Position numbers and translations under genes: made by a program. A model generated the notes under the pieces. That model was not told the origin of the DNA. It made no database searches and worked only from the letters and a program-made list of their open reading frames with translations. Positions 63,405-64,000 of a DNA stretch of 64,000 nt are shown in pieces (within the stretch, counting starts at the first letter, position 1; each line of letters starts with the position of its first letter). Source of the DNA: Miscanthus floridulus (taxonomy: Eukaryota > Streptophyta > Magnoliopsida > Poales > Poaceae); contig NC_089593.1 of the NCBI RefSeq assembly GCF_019320115.1, positions 37,694,474 to 37,758,473 of the forward strand. The letters are read 5' to 3'.

Positions 63405-64000
63405 CATTGATGAGGACATCAACACCAACGATACATCCAAGCGGACACGAGTACCAGTTTCTGGTCCTATTACTCGCGCCCGTGCTCATCACATTAATCA
63501 TAAAGTAAGTTCACTCTTGAGTTTCTATCCATCATATTTAGACCATGGAGACGCGTGCACTCTTGTTTTGGTTAGGAACCAGGGAGAGGACCGAAAGAGA
63601 CAAGGATCCGCAGAGGCTGAATTCGGACTCTAGGACAGCTCCAACTTATGATGGTCACCACGGTCGCATACGGACTCGGATTGGGGCATTCAAGTACTTC
63701 ATGGAATCCTTATGAAGTCTATTTTCATGTGGATCTAGAATCAAGTCCATATCTATTTTGAGGCGGCCGCAATGACTGAATTACTACTAAGAGCTTGTCT
63801 GTCCAAAGGTGCTGCGTCACCTTAGTTTGGTCCAATGGGCCGTGTATCAAGTTGGGTCCATTAGGGATGCGTCCTAGGGTTGGAGAACGACCCCAACACC
63901 CCCTGGTCATCCTTCCACCTTCATATACTCCTTAGCCACCACCAAGAATAGTTGGGTTTTGTTTAGATCAAGTTTAGCTCTCGCTACTTGCTTGTAAGCG
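63405..64000 (+). mobile_element. Fragment of another retroelement, plus orientation, runs off window
   Basis: The orientation switches at about 63404. The plus strand has a Gag-tail-like GPITRARAHHINHK (about 63459-63506). Degraded coding pieces follow, then untranslated sequence with ATATACTCCTTAGCCACC and TTGCTTGTAAGCG at the window end, which looks like LTR sequence. Family not assigned. Confidence 0.5.

Overview
This is nuclear DNA from a grass, most likely a panicoid (the sorghum, sugarcane or Miscanthus group). The evidence is split plant genes with GT-AG introns, GC-rich first exons, a grass-type LRR receptor-like gene, abundant Stowaway, Tourist and hAT miniature elements, a chromodomain Ty3/gypsy element with very long LTRs, and Tat-type gypsy elements. 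Naming the genus is inference. There is no bacterial operon, CRISPR array, rRNA or tRNA gene in view.

Two complete, apparently working genes sit tail to tail in the middle. MUTYH (adenine DNA glycosylase, plus strand, 7 exons, 28623-31465) and KDSA (KDO-8-phosphate synthase, minus strand, 13 exons, 32085-37035) could be joined exon by exon with correct phase. KDSA is head to head with a decayed F-box gene (37489-38670) across about 450 bp. At the left edge is the C-terminal part of an LRR receptor-like protein gene broken by one stop codon. A 59-residue secreted-peptide gene with its own TATA box lies at 4534-4713.

1-28.5 kb: after the LRR relic and the peptide gene comes a cluster of repeated blocks (about 5.5-14.8 kb and 21.9-26.8 kb). 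Its copies differ by MITE and hAT insertions whose empty sites can be read in the sister copies. One copy carries a local three-fold repeat. A truncated Tat-type gypsy element (14809-21867) and a complete but non-autonomous LTR element with a 1.4 kb minisatellite core (22932-26442) are inserted in the cluster. Two related hAT-like elements with 8-bp target duplications (12931-13939 and 27107-27904) carry different GC-rich interiors.

28.5-38.9 kb is the gene island. 38.9-43.4 kb holds a Stowaway MITE and a third hAT-like element (perfect 8-bp target duplication) and otherwise nothing recognisable.

43.4-64 kb is nested retrotransposon. A 2.9 kb LTR fragment on plus faces a 4.8 kb LTR of the same family on minus, belonging to a Tekay-like chromovirus (46323-56435). 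That element is interrupted on its 5' side by a second Tat-like gypsy element (56436-about 63404), which carries an extra gene on the opposite strand with its own TATA box. The last 600 bp are a plus-strand fragment of a further retroelement. All retroelement reading frames are broken by stops, frameshifts or lost catalytic residues.

I found no convincing new multi-gene system. The observations most worth following are the small secreted-peptide gene, the antisense gene inside the second Tat-like element, the minisatellite-bearing LTR element, the head-to-head LTR inverted repeat, and the datable duplicated cluster.
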